Assembly (NCBI GenBank): GCA_016710635.1
Contig: JADJVL010000018.1
Span: forward strand, 62,001-126,000
Length of the DNA: 64,000 bases
Direction of reading: 5' to 3'
From: Holophagaceae bacterium
GTDB lineage: Bacteria; Acidobacteriota; Holophagae; Holophagales; Holophagaceae
Under the pieces are notes generated by a model. The model ran no database searches and was not told the origin of the DNA. It was given only the letters and a program-made list of their open reading frames with translations. Position numbers and translations under genes: made by a program. Shown piece by piece: positions 1 through 8,316 of this stretch. Position 1 is the first letter of the stretch. The number at the start of each line of letters is the position of its first letter.

Positions 1-1807
1 GGCCCTGCTGCAGCATCTGGGCCTGCTCGGCCTGGATCAGGCGCTGGCCCGCTTCCCGCTGCAGCGTCTCGACGAGGGCCTTCCGCATGGCGAAATCCAC
101 CGGCGCCATGGGCATCCGGGCGGTGACCTTGCCTACCCAGAGGCCCTGTTCCGTCCAGATGGGCGCGGAAGGCTTGCCGATGGCGCCGTCCAGCAGGGCC
201 GTCCGCACCGCGGGATGCTCCCCGAAGCCCGCGTAGGCGTCCACGGTGGTGGACTCCGTGCGGACGCTCTGGCCCAGGGCCTGCAGGTCGCCGGAGGCGA
301 GGGTGGCCTTGGTCTTTTCCACCAGGAGGCGGCGGGATTCCTCGAGGAGCCAGCCCGCGAGGACCTTTTCCCGGATCTCGGCGAGGGGCGGCACGGCGGC
401 GGGCAGTTCCTCCTTCACCCGGAAGACCACCAGCTGATCGCCCGCGGCGATGACCTTGGAGACGGCCCCGACCTTGGCGGCGAAGGCCGCCTCGACCACC
501 GGCTTTGGATTGTGGAGCCCTTCCACGACGGCGATGGGCTCGTTGAGGATGGGCTTGGAGGTGGCCATGGGCAGGTTCATCCCGCGGGCCGCGGCGGCGA
601 ACTCGCCCTTCTTGCGCAGCTCCTCGAGCTTGGCCTTCGCGCGGGTGTCGAAGCGCTCCCGGGTCATCTGGGCCAGCAGCTCGCCCTTGACCTGCTCGAA
701 GGGCGCACCGTGGGCCACCACCTTGATGAGGTGCACGCCGAAGGAGGTCCGGACCGGCTGGCTGACCTCGCCGACCTTCAGGGCCGCCGCGGCGTCCTCG
801 AAGGGCTTCACCATCTGCCCCGGGCCGAACCAGCCCAGGTCGCCGCCCTTGCCCACGCCGGTGGGATCCATGGTGTTCTCGTTGGCGGCCTTGGCGAAGT
901 CGAGACCGGCGGCGATCTTCGCCCGCAGGGCCACGGCCTTCTTCGTGGCTTCGGCGAAATCGGCCTCGGACTTCGCGGTGAAGAGGATGTGGCTGGCGCG
1001 GACCTGCTTGTCGTAGTCGGCCCGCTTGGCTTCGAAGGCCTTCTGCAGGGTCGCGTCGTCCAAGGGGGTCTGGTCCTTCATGACGGAGGGATCCAGCGCC
1101 ACGAACTGAAGCACCCGCCGGGCCGGCTGGCGGAAGCGCTCGCCGCTGCCCTTCAGGAATTCCGCCAGCTTGGCGTCGCCGGGGTCCGCCACGGTCTTGG
1201 CGTCCGCCTGGAGGAGCACGGCTTCGAAGGCGACCGTCTCGTGCCTGGCGCGCAGCTCGCGGTTCAGCCAGACCTCGTCCAGGGGGATGGAGGCGGCGAC
1301 CTGCTGGGACAGCTTGCGGTTCTGCAGGGAGGTGCGGGCGTCCTGCTCCCACTGGCGCAGGGAAAGGCCGTTCTCCCGAAGGATCATCTCGATGTCGGCG
1401 ATGGGCCTCAGGCTGCCGTCGGCCTGCAGGAAGACCGGCTGGCCCTTCAGCATCTCCTCCAGGCGCTCCCGGACCTCGCCATCCGTCACGACGACCCCGT
1501 GGCGTTCCGCCTGGGCCTGCTCGATCCGGCGCCGCGTGAGCTCCTGCAGCGCGTACTGGCGGAGCCTGGGCATCTCCTCGTCCACGTTCTGGCCCTTGGG
1601 GACGCCCCGGACCATGGTGACCAGGAGCCAGTCGAAGTCCCGCTTCAGGATGTCGTGGCCGTAGACCCGGGCCACCGCGCTGTCCGGGGTCTCGTTGGAA
1701 GTGTTGCCCGGGGCGAGGTAGGCCAGCATGCCCCCGGCGAGCAGCAGCATCATGCCGCCGGTGAGTGCCTGCTGGCCCTTGAAGACTTTTCGGAAATCCT
1801 GGAGCAT
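1..1807 (-). CDS. PpiD/SurA-like peptidyl-prolyl isomerase (C-terminus outside window)
   Basis: The minus strand is open from an ATG at 1807 to the window edge, so the C-terminus is missing (at least 602 residues). Residues 15-32 form one hydrophobic segment (GGMMLLLAGGMLAYLAP), which would act as a signal anchor as in PpiD. After a SurA-N-like helical region (around residues 40-200), a parvulin rotamase domain is visible: RASHILFTAK, then GGDLGWFGPGQMVKPFEDAA and SFGVHLIKV. By family knowledge it would be a periplasmic or membrane-anchored chaperone/isomerase for outer-membrane and secreted proteins. AAGGA lies just upstream of the ATG. It diverges from def. PpiD and SurA-like parvulins cannot be separated without the missing C-terminus. 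Confidence 0.88.
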   Translation of the reverse strand, partial: MLQDFRKVFKGQQALTGGMMLLLAGGMLAYLAPGNTSNETPDSAVARVYGHDILKRDFDWLLVTMVRGVPKGQNVDEEMPRLRQYALQELTRRRIEQAQAERHGVVVTDGEVRERLEEMLKGQPVFLQADGSLRPIADIEMILRENGLSLRQWEQDARTSLQNRKLSQQVAASIPLDEVWLNRELRARHETVAFEAVLLQADAKTVADPGDAKLAEFLKGSGERFRQPARRVLQFVALDPSVMKDQTPLDDATLQKAFEAKRADYDKQVRASHILFTAKSEADFAEATKKAVALRAKIAAGLDFAKAANENTMDPTGVGKGGDLGWFGPGQMVKPFEDAAAALKVGEVSQPVRTSFGVHLIKVVAHGAPFEQVKGELLAQMTRERFDTRAKAKLEELRKKGEFAAAARGMNLPMATSKPILNEPIAVVEGLHNPKPVVEAAFAAKVGAVSKVIAAGDQLVVFRVKEELPAAVPPLAEIREKVLAGWLLEESRRLLVEKTKATLASGDLQALGQSVRTESTTVDAYAGFGEHPAVRTALLDGAIGKPSAPIWTEQGLWVGKVTARMPMAPVDFAMRKALVETLQREAGQRLIQAEQAQMLQQG

Positions 1808-1845
1808 TTCATTCCTTCGAGTGGCCTTGGCCAGAATCCTCAAGG

Positions 1846-1874
1846 TTATCAAAGAGTGGCGCGCAGGCTAAACT
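1846..1874 (+). promoter_or_regulatory. Candidate sigma-70 promoter for def-fmt
   Basis: TTATCA (1846-1851) and TAAACT (1869-1874) are separated by 17 bp, each matching 4 of 6 consensus positions, in the short gap between the divergent isomerase gene and def. The predicted leader would be about 12 nt. This is a pattern match only. Confidence 0.35.
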
Positions 1875-1892
1875 GAAAGGCTTGGAGCGCGC

Positions 1893-2393
1893 ATGGCCAT
1901 TCATCCCGTGCTGACCTGGGGGGATCCCCGGCTCAAGCGGAACAGCGAAGACGTCGGGGCCTGGAGCCCGGAGCTGGATCAGCTCGTGGCGGACATGTTC
2001 GAGACCGCCATCGCCGAGGAGGGCGTCGGCCTGGCCGCCCCCCAGATCGGCTTCAACATCAACCTGGCGGTCATCGACACCAGCGCCGGGGAGGATCCGG
2101 CCCGGAAGATCATTTTGATCAACCCGGAGATCCTCCGCGAGGAGGGCATCCAGCGGGGTCCCGAAGGCTGCCTGTCCATCCCGGGCATCCACGAGGTGCT
2201 GGAACGGCCCCGGCAGGTCTGGCTGAAGAACCGCCGCCCGGACGGCACCTGGTATGAGCAGGAAGGCGAGGACCTGCTGGCGAGGGCCTTCTGCCACGAA
2301 ATCGACCACCTGCGCGGCCGGCTCTTCGTGGAGTACTTCGGCCCCGTGAAGCGCCAGGTCATCCAGCGGAAGTATCAGAAGCTGCACAAATGA
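1893..2393 (+). CDS. def: Peptide deformylase
   Basis: This 166-residue protein removes the formyl group from the N-terminal methionine of new proteins in the cytoplasm. All three family motifs are present: GVGLAAPQIG (motif 1), EGCLS (motif 2, metal-binding Cys) and HEIDHL (motif 3, two metal His and the catalytic Glu). Length is typical. The stop overlaps the fmt start by 4 bp (ATGA), so the two are translationally coupled, the usual def-fmt pairing of formylation and deformylation functions. Alternative starts were not considered because the N-terminus (MAIHPVLTWGDPRL) aligns with the usual start of the family. Confidence 0.97.
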   Translation: MAIHPVLTWGDPRLKRNSEDVGAWSPELDQLVADMFETAIAEEGVGLAAPQIGFNINLAVIDTSAGEDPARKIILINPEILREEGIQRGPEGCLSIPGIHEVLERPRQVWLKNRRPDGTWYEQEGEDLLARAFCHEIDHLRGRLFVEYFGPVKRQVIQRKYQKLHK

Positions 2394-3331
2394 CCCGGAT
2401 CGCCTTCCTCGGCTCGCCGGAGGTCGCGGTGCCGGTCCTGGCGGACCTGGCCGCGCGGGCTCCGGTGGCCGCGGTCTTTTGCAACCCGGACCGGCCCAAG
2501 GGCCGGGGCCGGGAGCTCCAGGCGCCCCCGGTGAAGGCGGCGGCCCTGGGCCTGGGCCTCCCGGTCCACCAGCCCACCTCCTGGAAGGTCCCAGAGACCC
2601 GCGCGCTATGGGATTCCCTGGACCTGGACCTGGCCATCGTGGTGGCCTACGGGCACATCCTGCCCGCCTGGATGCTGGATTCCCTGCCCCTGGGCGCCTG
2701 GAACCTGCACTTCTCCCTCCTGCCCCGCTGGCGGGGGGCCGCGCCGGTGAACCACGCCATCCTGACCGGGGACACCCAGCTCGGGGTCAGCCTCATGCGT
2801 CTGGAGCCCGGCCTCGATTCGGGGCCCGTGCTGGCCCAGAGCGCCCGTCCGATCACGCCGGAGGACGATGCGGAGGGCCTCCTCGCCGTCCTGGCCGGGG
2901 ATGCGGCGGCGCTGCTGGCGGAACACCTGCCCGCCCTGCTGGAGGGCACGGCCCAGCCCCACGCCCAGGACGCCGCCCAGGCCACCCTGGCCCCCAAGCT
3001 GTCCCGGGACATGGCCCGCCTGGACCCGACCCAGCCCGCCGCGGTCCTCCAGCGCCGGGTGCGGGCCCTGCAGCCCTGGCCGGGGACGGAACTCAATTTC
3101 GGCGGGCAGAGCCTGAAGGTTTGCGCCGTCGGGGCCCTGCGGCCGACGGATCTCGCCCCGGGCACCCTCGCCTGGAACCGCGGCGGCGCATGGCTGGCCG
3201 CGGGGGACGGGCAGGCCGTGGAGTTGAGGCTGCTCCAGCGCGCCGGCAAGCCCGTGCAGCCGGCCTTGCAGGCCCTGCAGCCCTGGGGGCCTGAAGGGCT
3301 TCTCTACGTGGAGGCGGGCCCGGGAATCTGA
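2390..3331 (+). CDS. fmt: Methionyl-tRNA formyltransferase
   Basis: This 313-residue enzyme would transfer a formyl group from 10-formyltetrahydrofolate to initiator Met-tRNA. The N-terminal formyltransferase domain contains the signature NLHFSLLPRWRGAAPV, carrying the catalytic Asn and His, and LEPGLDSGPV with the catalytic Asp. The C-terminal OB-like domain begins around residue 205. It overlaps def by 4 bp, which supports a def-fmt operon. Length matches the family. The downstream gene is on the other strand, only 28 bp away. Confidence 0.96.
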   Translation: MTRIAFLGSPEVAVPVLADLAARAPVAAVFCNPDRPKGRGRELQAPPVKAAALGLGLPVHQPTSWKVPETRALWDSLDLDLAIVVAYGHILPAWMLDSLPLGAWNLHFSLLPRWRGAAPVNHAILTGDTQLGVSLMRLEPGLDSGPVLAQSARPITPEDDAEGLLAVLAGDAAALLAEHLPALLEGTAQPHAQDAAQATLAPKLSRDMARLDPTQPAAVLQRRVRALQPWPGTELNFGGQSLKVCAVGALRPTDLAPGTLAWNRGGAWLAAGDGQAVELRLLQRAGKPVQPALQALQPWGPEGLLYVEAGPGI

Positions 3332-3359
3332 GTAGTGGGCCTGAGCCAGGAGTCCTGCG

Positions 3360-6311
3360 CTAGCCCAGGGGCTTGGACGCGATCTCCCGGTACTCGGGAT
3401 CGATCTCCGCGACGATCTTGAACTCCGCCATGGCCTCGCCCTCGCGGCCCATGCCCGCCAGCATCTCGCCCAGGTCGTAGCGCAGGCCGATGCTGTCCTC
3501 GGGGGGGAAGCCGGGGGCGTTGATGCCCTGCTTCAGCCAGTCCAGGGCCGCCTCCAGGTTGCCCTGGCTCTCCTCGCAGATGCTCAGCATGGAGCAGCAC
3601 TCCAGGGTGCGCTCCGGATCCCGCATCGCCTTCTTGAACTCCTCGATGGCGGGTTCCAGCAGCATCATCTCCTTGTAGGCGATGCCGAGGTTGTAGTGGG
3701 TGTCGTAGTCGTCGCCGCGGACCTGCTGCTCCACGCCCTCCCGGAAGGCGTTGAAGAGCTCGTCCACGCTCTGGATCTTCTCCACCACGTTGGTGGCGTC
3801 GTGCATCTCCTCGCCTTCGCCGGACTCCAGCAGGGCGTCGCCCAGCACGTCGGTCAGGTCGAAGAAGGAGTGGGCGAAATCGTCGTCGGCCGCATCGGCC
3901 TTGGCCTTGGCGTCATGGCCGAGCTTGCGCAGGGTCTCCTCGGCGGTGTGGAGGCGGGAGAGCAGCTCGGGATGGCCGGGGTACTGCTTGAGGGCGCTGT
4001 CGATCTCCGCCTTCGCCTCGTCCGGGCTGCCGTAGTCCATCTGGAAGTCGATGTCCCCGAGCAGGGACTGGAGCTCGTCGTCCACGACCGCGCCGGCGGC
4101 CATGGGTTCCGGCGCCATGGGGAAGGGCGGCAGGAAGGGCGGCGGCACGAGTTCCTGCAGAACCGGCACGGGCTGGGTCGCAGGCATCGGCGCCGGCGCC
4201 TCGGGCGGGGCCCAGGCGGCGAACTCCGAAGCCGGGGCGTCCATGGAAGGCAGGGACGCGAAGGGGTCCGAAGCGAAGACCTCCATGGGCGGGGGCGGCG
4301 GGGCGGCCGCGCCGGCCAGGAAGGGATTGGGCGGCAGGGCCGGGGCCGCCGGTTCCGGTGGCGCGACGCCCAGGGAGATCGCGTCGAATTCCGGGGCGGA
4401 GATCTCCAGGGGTGGCAGGGCCAGCTCCTCGGCCTTCAGGACTTCGGGCTCCGGGAGTTCCGCCGGCGCGGCGAGGGGCTCGAAGCCCATGCGCTGGGAG
4501 ATGGGAACGATGTCCGGGAAGGCCTCCGCGGCCTTGGGTTCCTCGGGGAGATCCAAGGGGATGATCACATCCAGCGGCAGGGCGGCGGCGGGGTGGCCCG
4601 GCACCAGGGTGATGTCCTCCGGCGGAGCTCCCAGGGCGATGGGCGCCGGGCTGGCCAGGGCGATGGGCGGCTGGGGCTCCGGGGCCGAAACCGGCGCTCC
4701 CATGGGAATGGCCGCCGAAGCGGCGAAGGGGTCCGGAAGCGGGGCCGCCGGCGCGGGCGCGGGCGCAGCCACCGCATCCAGACCGAGGGTCCGCCGGTGC
4801 AGCCGGGTCGAGCCCGGGAACATCTGCTCGGCGCGGTCCAGGAGCTGCAAGGCGAGCTTCTTCTTGCCGGCGCTGGCAAGGGAGGTCGCGGTGTGCACGT
4901 AGTGCATCTGGACCCGCGTGAGGATGCCGCTCTGCCGGTGCAGGTCGGCCACCTTCTCGATGACTTCCATGTTCGCGGGGTCCAGCTCGAGGATCTTCTT
5001 GTAGACCTCCAGGGCCCGGTCCGTGGACTTGGTGCGGATCAGGGTCTCGGCTTCGCGCTCGAGCTGCTGGATCTGCATGCGCTTCAGCGGGTCCACCTCG
5101 GTGTACTCGAGGCCGAACATGGTGATGTCCATGGCGCCGGTGCCGCTGGCGGCCGGCACTGGCTGCGGGGTGGGGGCCGCGACTTCGTTGGGGGTGATGC
5201 CCATGGCCCGGAGCTGCTCGCCGAGCTGGGCGGCCATGGGCTGGTCGCGGTTCTGGGTGGCGAGGGCGAAAGCCTGCTGCAGGGCGTTCACCTGGTCCGC
5301 CCGCGCGCCGCCCTGGTGGGCGATCTCGGCGAACTGGATCCAGGCTTCCAGGGTGTACTGGCCCTGGAGGGCGTTGCGCATGGCCTTGGCCACCATGTCG
5401 CCGGCGCCGCGGCGGGCGAACTCGCGGCCGATGGGCTTGAAGAGCCGCAGGCCTTCGTCGGTCCGGCCGGACTTGGAGAGTTCCCGGAGGGCCCGCTCGC
5501 AGATGACCAGGCATTTCTCGGGCAGCTGGGGCATCTGCACCAGGGCTTCCAACGCCTTTTCCGGATTCTTCGACTGGAGCTCGATCTCGGCGAGGGCTTC
5601 CAGCAGTTCGGGGCTGCGGGCGTTGGCGGCGAGGCCTTCCCGCAGGTGCTGGGCGGCCCCCGACAGGTCCCGCTGGATCACCGCCAGGCGCGACTGGGTC
5701 AGGAAGACCTGGGGCGTGCTCACCATGGCCTTCGCGCGCTCCAGCACCTGGCTGGCCTCGGCGTGCATCTGCTCGATGGCGAGGGCCTCGGCCACCTCCA
5801 GGTAGATCCCGGCGGCCTTGTCCTTCATGCCTTCCTTGTTGTAGAGGTCCGCCAGCTTGATCTTGTTCTTGAGGTTCTTGGGATCGAGGTCGACGACCTT
5901 GCCGAACTCCTCCAGGGCCCGCTTGATGAGACCCTTCTTGGTGAAGTGCTCGGCCACCTGCATGTGCACCTGCAGGGCGTCCTTGATCATGTTGGTCTGG
6001 CGGTACAGGTCCGCGAGCCGCGAGGCCAGGTCGATGTCGTCGGGGGCGTGGCGGAAGGCCTTCTTCAGCACGGCGGTGGCCCGGGCGCCGAAGCCGTCCC
6101 GCTCGTAGCCGATGGCCGCCCGCTTGAAGAGGTCCACGGCGTCGCCCAGCTTGCCGGACTGGATGCAGAGGTCCCCGATCTGGTTCATCAGATTGAGGTC
6201 CTTCGGGTTGTCGTCCAGGAGCTTGCGCAGCTCGTCGATGGCGCGGTCCACGCGGCCGGCGGCCAGAAGCTTGTCGGCTTCCTTCTTCACCTTGACGCGG
6301 TCAATCGCCAT
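3360..6311 (-). CDS. Large TPR-repeat protein
   Basis: This 983-residue protein has no signal peptide. Residues 1-370 and 400-500 consist of tandem TPR-like helical pairs (for example LNLMNQIGDLCIQSGKLGDA and NKIKLADLYNKEGMKDKAA). Residues about 510-745 are a low-complexity Ala/Pro-rich linker, and a further TPR block with an acidic stretch makes up the C-terminus (YDTHYNLGIAYKEMMLLEPA). TPR arrays bind other proteins, so a scaffold or assembly role is likely, but no enzymatic motif is visible and the partner cannot be named. Start ATG at 6311. The neighbour cdd is on the same strand 49 bp upstream, so they may share a transcript. Confidence 0.88.
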   Translation of the reverse strand: MAIDRVKVKKEADKLLAAGRVDRAIDELRKLLDDNPKDLNLMNQIGDLCIQSGKLGDAVDLFKRAAIGYERDGFGARATAVLKKAFRHAPDDIDLASRLADLYRQTNMIKDALQVHMQVAEHFTKKGLIKRALEEFGKVVDLDPKNLKNKIKLADLYNKEGMKDKAAGIYLEVAEALAIEQMHAEASQVLERAKAMVSTPQVFLTQSRLAVIQRDLSGAAQHLREGLAANARSPELLEALAEIELQSKNPEKALEALVQMPQLPEKCLVICERALRELSKSGRTDEGLRLFKPIGREFARRGAGDMVAKAMRNALQGQYTLEAWIQFAEIAHQGGARADQVNALQQAFALATQNRDQPMAAQLGEQLRAMGITPNEVAAPTPQPVPAASGTGAMDITMFGLEYTEVDPLKRMQIQQLEREAETLIRTKSTDRALEVYKKILELDPANMEVIEKVADLHRQSGILTRVQMHYVHTATSLASAGKKKLALQLLDRAEQMFPGSTRLHRRTLGLDAVAAPAPAPAAPLPDPFAASAAIPMGAPVSAPEPQPPIALASPAPIALGAPPEDITLVPGHPAAALPLDVIIPLDLPEEPKAAEAFPDIVPISQRMGFEPLAAPAELPEPEVLKAEELALPPLEISAPEFDAISLGVAPPEPAAPALPPNPFLAGAAAPPPPPMEVFASDPFASLPSMDAPASEFAAWAPPEAPAPMPATQPVPVLQELVPPPFLPPFPMAPEPMAAGAVVDDELQSLLGDIDFQMDYGSPDEAKAEIDSALKQYPGHPELLSRLHTAEETLRKLGHDAKAKADAADDDFAHSFFDLTDVLGDALLESGEGEEMHDATNVVEKIQSVDELFNAFREGVEQQVRGDDYDTHYNLGIAYKEMMLLEPAIEEFKKAMRDPERTLECCSMLSICEESQGNLEAALDWLKQGINAPGFPPEDSIGLRYDLGEMLAGMGREGEAMAEFKIVAEIDPEYREIASKPLG

Positions 6312-6360
6312 GCGTGGCCTCAGGGATGGTGCGGGGAATGGAGTCCGGACAGTTTAAGCC

Positions 6361-6819
6361 CTAGGAATCGTGTTGGATAGGGCTCTCCGCACGGGCGGGA
6401 GGAAGAAAATTCCGGCCTGTGAAGGCTTCGGGAAGGAGCGTCTTCAGCCGGTGGAGCGCCCGGCTGGACCGGTTCACCAGCAGGATCGGCAGGTCCTCGG
6501 CGAACTCCGCCATGACCTGCCGGCAGGCGCCGCAGGGAGGCGTCAGCGTGTCGGCCTCGGTGACCACCACCAGGGCCATCAGGCCGCCATCCTTCAGGCC
6601 CCGGGCGACCGCGGCGCAGATGGCGGTGCGCTCCGCGCAGGTGCACATGGGGTAGGCGGCATTCTCGACATTGCAGCCGGCGACGGTCTCCCCGGTGGTG
6701 GTCCGCAGGGCGGCGCCGACGAGGAAGCCGGAGTAGGGCGCGTGGGCCCGGGACCGCGCCTCCCAGGCGGCATCCACCAGGGGCTGCCAGGCCGGATCGT
6801 CCGGGTTTTGAAAGGCCAT
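6361..6819 (-). CDS. cdd: Cytidine deaminase
   Basis: This 152-residue homotetrameric-type enzyme would deaminate cytidine/deoxycytidine to uridine in pyrimidine salvage. It shows the zinc-deaminase signature: CNVENAAYPMCTCAERTA, with zinc-binding Cys and the proton-shuttle Glu in the CAERT segment, and PCGACRQVMAEF with the other two zinc Cys. Length is that of the short bacterial class. The start is the ATG at 6819 (MAFQNPDDPAW); the longer open frame upstream lies inside the DUF58 gene and is not supported. It starts 20 bp after the DUF58 stop, probably the same transcript. Confidence 0.95.
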   Translation of the reverse strand: MAFQNPDDPAWQPLVDAAWEARSRAHAPYSGFLVGAALRTTTGETVAGCNVENAAYPMCTCAERTAICAAVARGLKDGGLMALVVVTEADTLTPPCGACRQVMAEFAEDLPILLVNRSSRALHRLKTLLPEAFTGRNFLPPARAESPIQHDS

Positions 6820-6839
6820 GGGGATCCTCGGAAGGGTCC

Positions 6840-7832
6840 TCAGCCTAGCGCGGGTTCCAGGCCCGTGAAAGGCTGGGCTCCGCTGGCCGCGCTGTCGGGG
6901 ACGGGAGCCTCGGTCCCGCTGGGGGCTTCGGCATGGGCCAGGGCGAGGGCGCGCCAGCAGTCCGTGTGGCCCTGGAAGGTGCGCCGGGACTCCCCGGACA
7001 CCACTTCCAGGGCGACCTCCTTGCGCTGGAGGCGCGCCTGCAGGATGGCGCCGGAGAGCCGCTCCAGCTCCTTTTCGAAGGGCCGGCCCACGGGCCACCG
7101 GGTGAGGTCGAGGCGCAGATGCAGGCCCAAGGGCTTCTCGCCCTCGAAGGTGCGGACCCAAAGCGCGCCCCGCTGGGCGGTCCGTTTCCAGTGCACCCGG
7201 GTCGGCGAGTCGCCGGCGCGGTAGGGCCGGGCCCCTTCCGGGCTCGTGGTCCCGGGGATTGGCAGGGTGTGCTTCACTTCGCCCAGCTCGCCCCGGGGCA
7301 GGCTGGGGGAGGTCCGTGGATGGGGCAGCACGAGGACCGGCCGGTCGAGGCTGAGGCGCCAGGCCTTTTCCAGGAAGCCGAAAGGCAGGCTGGTGCGCAG
7401 CTCCAGGCTCTTCACCTTGGTCCAGCCCCGGGCTTCCGCCCGGGCATGCAGCACCACCAGCACCTCCCCGCCCCCCTGGCCGCCCCCGAGGAAGCCGGGT
7501 TCCACCTTGCCGTTCTCCATCTCCAGGTGCAGCTCGAGGCCCCGGATCCGGCTCGGCGCGTTGTCCCGCAACCGGATGCGCAGCCCGCCCCGCACCCGGG
7601 CGAAGAGGTTTCCTTCATCGATCCCCGCCAGGTCCACGCCCCGGAGCGCCGCGCGGCTCACCACGCCGCTCACCAGGAAGAGCCCGAGCATCAGGGAGAA
7701 GGTGAGGTAGAGCAGGTTGTTCCCGCTGTTCACCGCGAAGGCCCCGATGGCCAGCATGGCCAGCATGTACTGGAACCCGAGCCTCGTGATCGAAAGGCGC
7801 AGGCGGCGGTCATGCCAGAGGTTCATGGCCAT
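6840..7832 (-). CDS. DUF58-domain membrane protein
   Basis: About 330 residues from the ATG at 7832 (MAMNLWHDRRLRLSITRLG); ATG 7826 is equally possible and no strong ribosome-binding site discriminates them. Two hydrophobic segments near residues 18-60 (FQYMLAMLAIGAFAV and LLYLTFSLMLGLFLVSGVVS) anchor the protein, followed by a cytoplasmic or periplasmic beta-rich region. The DUF58 signature RPYRAGDSPTRVHWKRTA is present near residue 235. DUF58 proteins usually sit beside MoxR ATPases and transglutaminase-like proteins; neither is adjacent here, so the function stays open. The upstream open frame to 8168 reads through the palindromic element and is rejected as coding. Confidence 0.85.
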   Translation of the reverse strand: MAMNLWHDRRLRLSITRLGFQYMLAMLAIGAFAVNSGNNLLYLTFSLMLGLFLVSGVVSRAALRGVDLAGIDEGNLFARVRGGLRIRLRDNAPSRIRGLELHLEMENGKVEPGFLGGGQGGGEVLVVLHARAEARGWTKVKSLELRTSLPFGFLEKAWRLSLDRPVLVLPHPRTSPSLPRGELGEVKHTLPIPGTTSPEGARPYRAGDSPTRVHWKRTAQRGALWVRTFEGEKPLGLHLRLDLTRWPVGRPFEKELERLSGAILQARLQRKEVALEVVSGESRRTFQGHTDCWRALALAHAEAPSGTEAPVPDSAASGAQPFTGLEPALG

Positions 7833-7879
7833 GGGATGAGGTTCCCACGGTTGGGAAGGGGATGTCCCGGCGGGCGTCT

Positions 7880-7938
7880 GGGGATGGAGGTTCCGGGGAT
7901 GGAGGTTCCGGGGTTGGGGTTTGAAGTTGAAGTTGAAG
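7880..7938. repeat. Tandem repeats: two 15-bp units followed by three TTGAAG hexamers
   Basis: The 15-bp unit GGGGATGGAGGTTCC occurs twice back to back (7880-7894, 7895-7909). After GGGGTTGGGG come three exact TTGAAG hexamers (7921-7938) that run into the left arm of the palindromic element. The matching CTTCAA units on the right side (8232-8237, 8244-8249) lie in mirror orientation, so these repeats seem to belong to the same element. Confidence 0.8.
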
Positions 7939-8223
7939 TTGACCTTCAAAAAGGCATGCGAGTTCACCGCGGCGGCATTTCGCCGTGGTGAACTCGCATG
8001 CGGCCAAGCGAAGCGCGGCAGGCCGGGGAACGGGAGCATCGAGGCTCCGGGAGTCGGGGAAGGCGCGGACGCCGCCTTTGACCTCGACCCATCCAGGAGC
8101 CGTGCCTGGAACGAAGCCCGGTTCATGCTCCTGGCGCGCTCCCGCTTGCCTGCACCCTTGCCCGACACGATTCGCCAAGGGCGGGCGAATCATGCCGGGC
8201 AAGGGTGCCTTTTTGAAGGTCAA
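7939..8223. repeat. Palindromic element with 18-bp terminal inverted repeats and two long hairpins
   Basis: Ends are an exact inverted repeat: TTGACCTTCAAAAAGGCA at 7939-7956 and its reverse complement at 8206-8223. Just inside the left end is a hairpin (7954-8001) with exact 15-bp arms (GCATGCGAGTTCACC) extended by six more pairs, one a G-T pair, to 21 bp around the loop GCATTT. Inside the right end is a second hairpin (8152-8176 with 8184-8208), 25-bp arms with two mismatches, followed by TTTTT. The 150 bp between them holds smaller hairpins and no supported ORF. It fills the 484-bp gap (7833-8316) between two same-strand genes. It resembles a MITE or paired REP-type element; it may also act as a terminator in both directions. 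Confidence 0.75.
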
Positions 8224-8316
8224 ACCCGTTACTTCAACCCCAACTTCAACCCCGGTTTTCATCGGGGATCGCGTGAACCTCGCCGGTCGTCCTGGCGGCA
8301 CAAGACGCGCGCCCCC

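Noticed and set aside
215..1876. Long plus-strand ORF opposite the isomerase gene
   Set aside because: It is the antisense shadow of a clear parvulin-type protein and has no recognisable domain; such shadows are expected at this GC content.
3696..6380. 894-residue plus-strand ORF opposite the TPR gene
   Set aside because: Repetitive Gly/Leu/His shadow sequence caused by the codon bias of the TPR repeats on the other strand.
7880..8250. CRISPR-like repeat cluster
   Set aside because: Units are contiguous or mirror-image, with no constant spacers and no cas genes.
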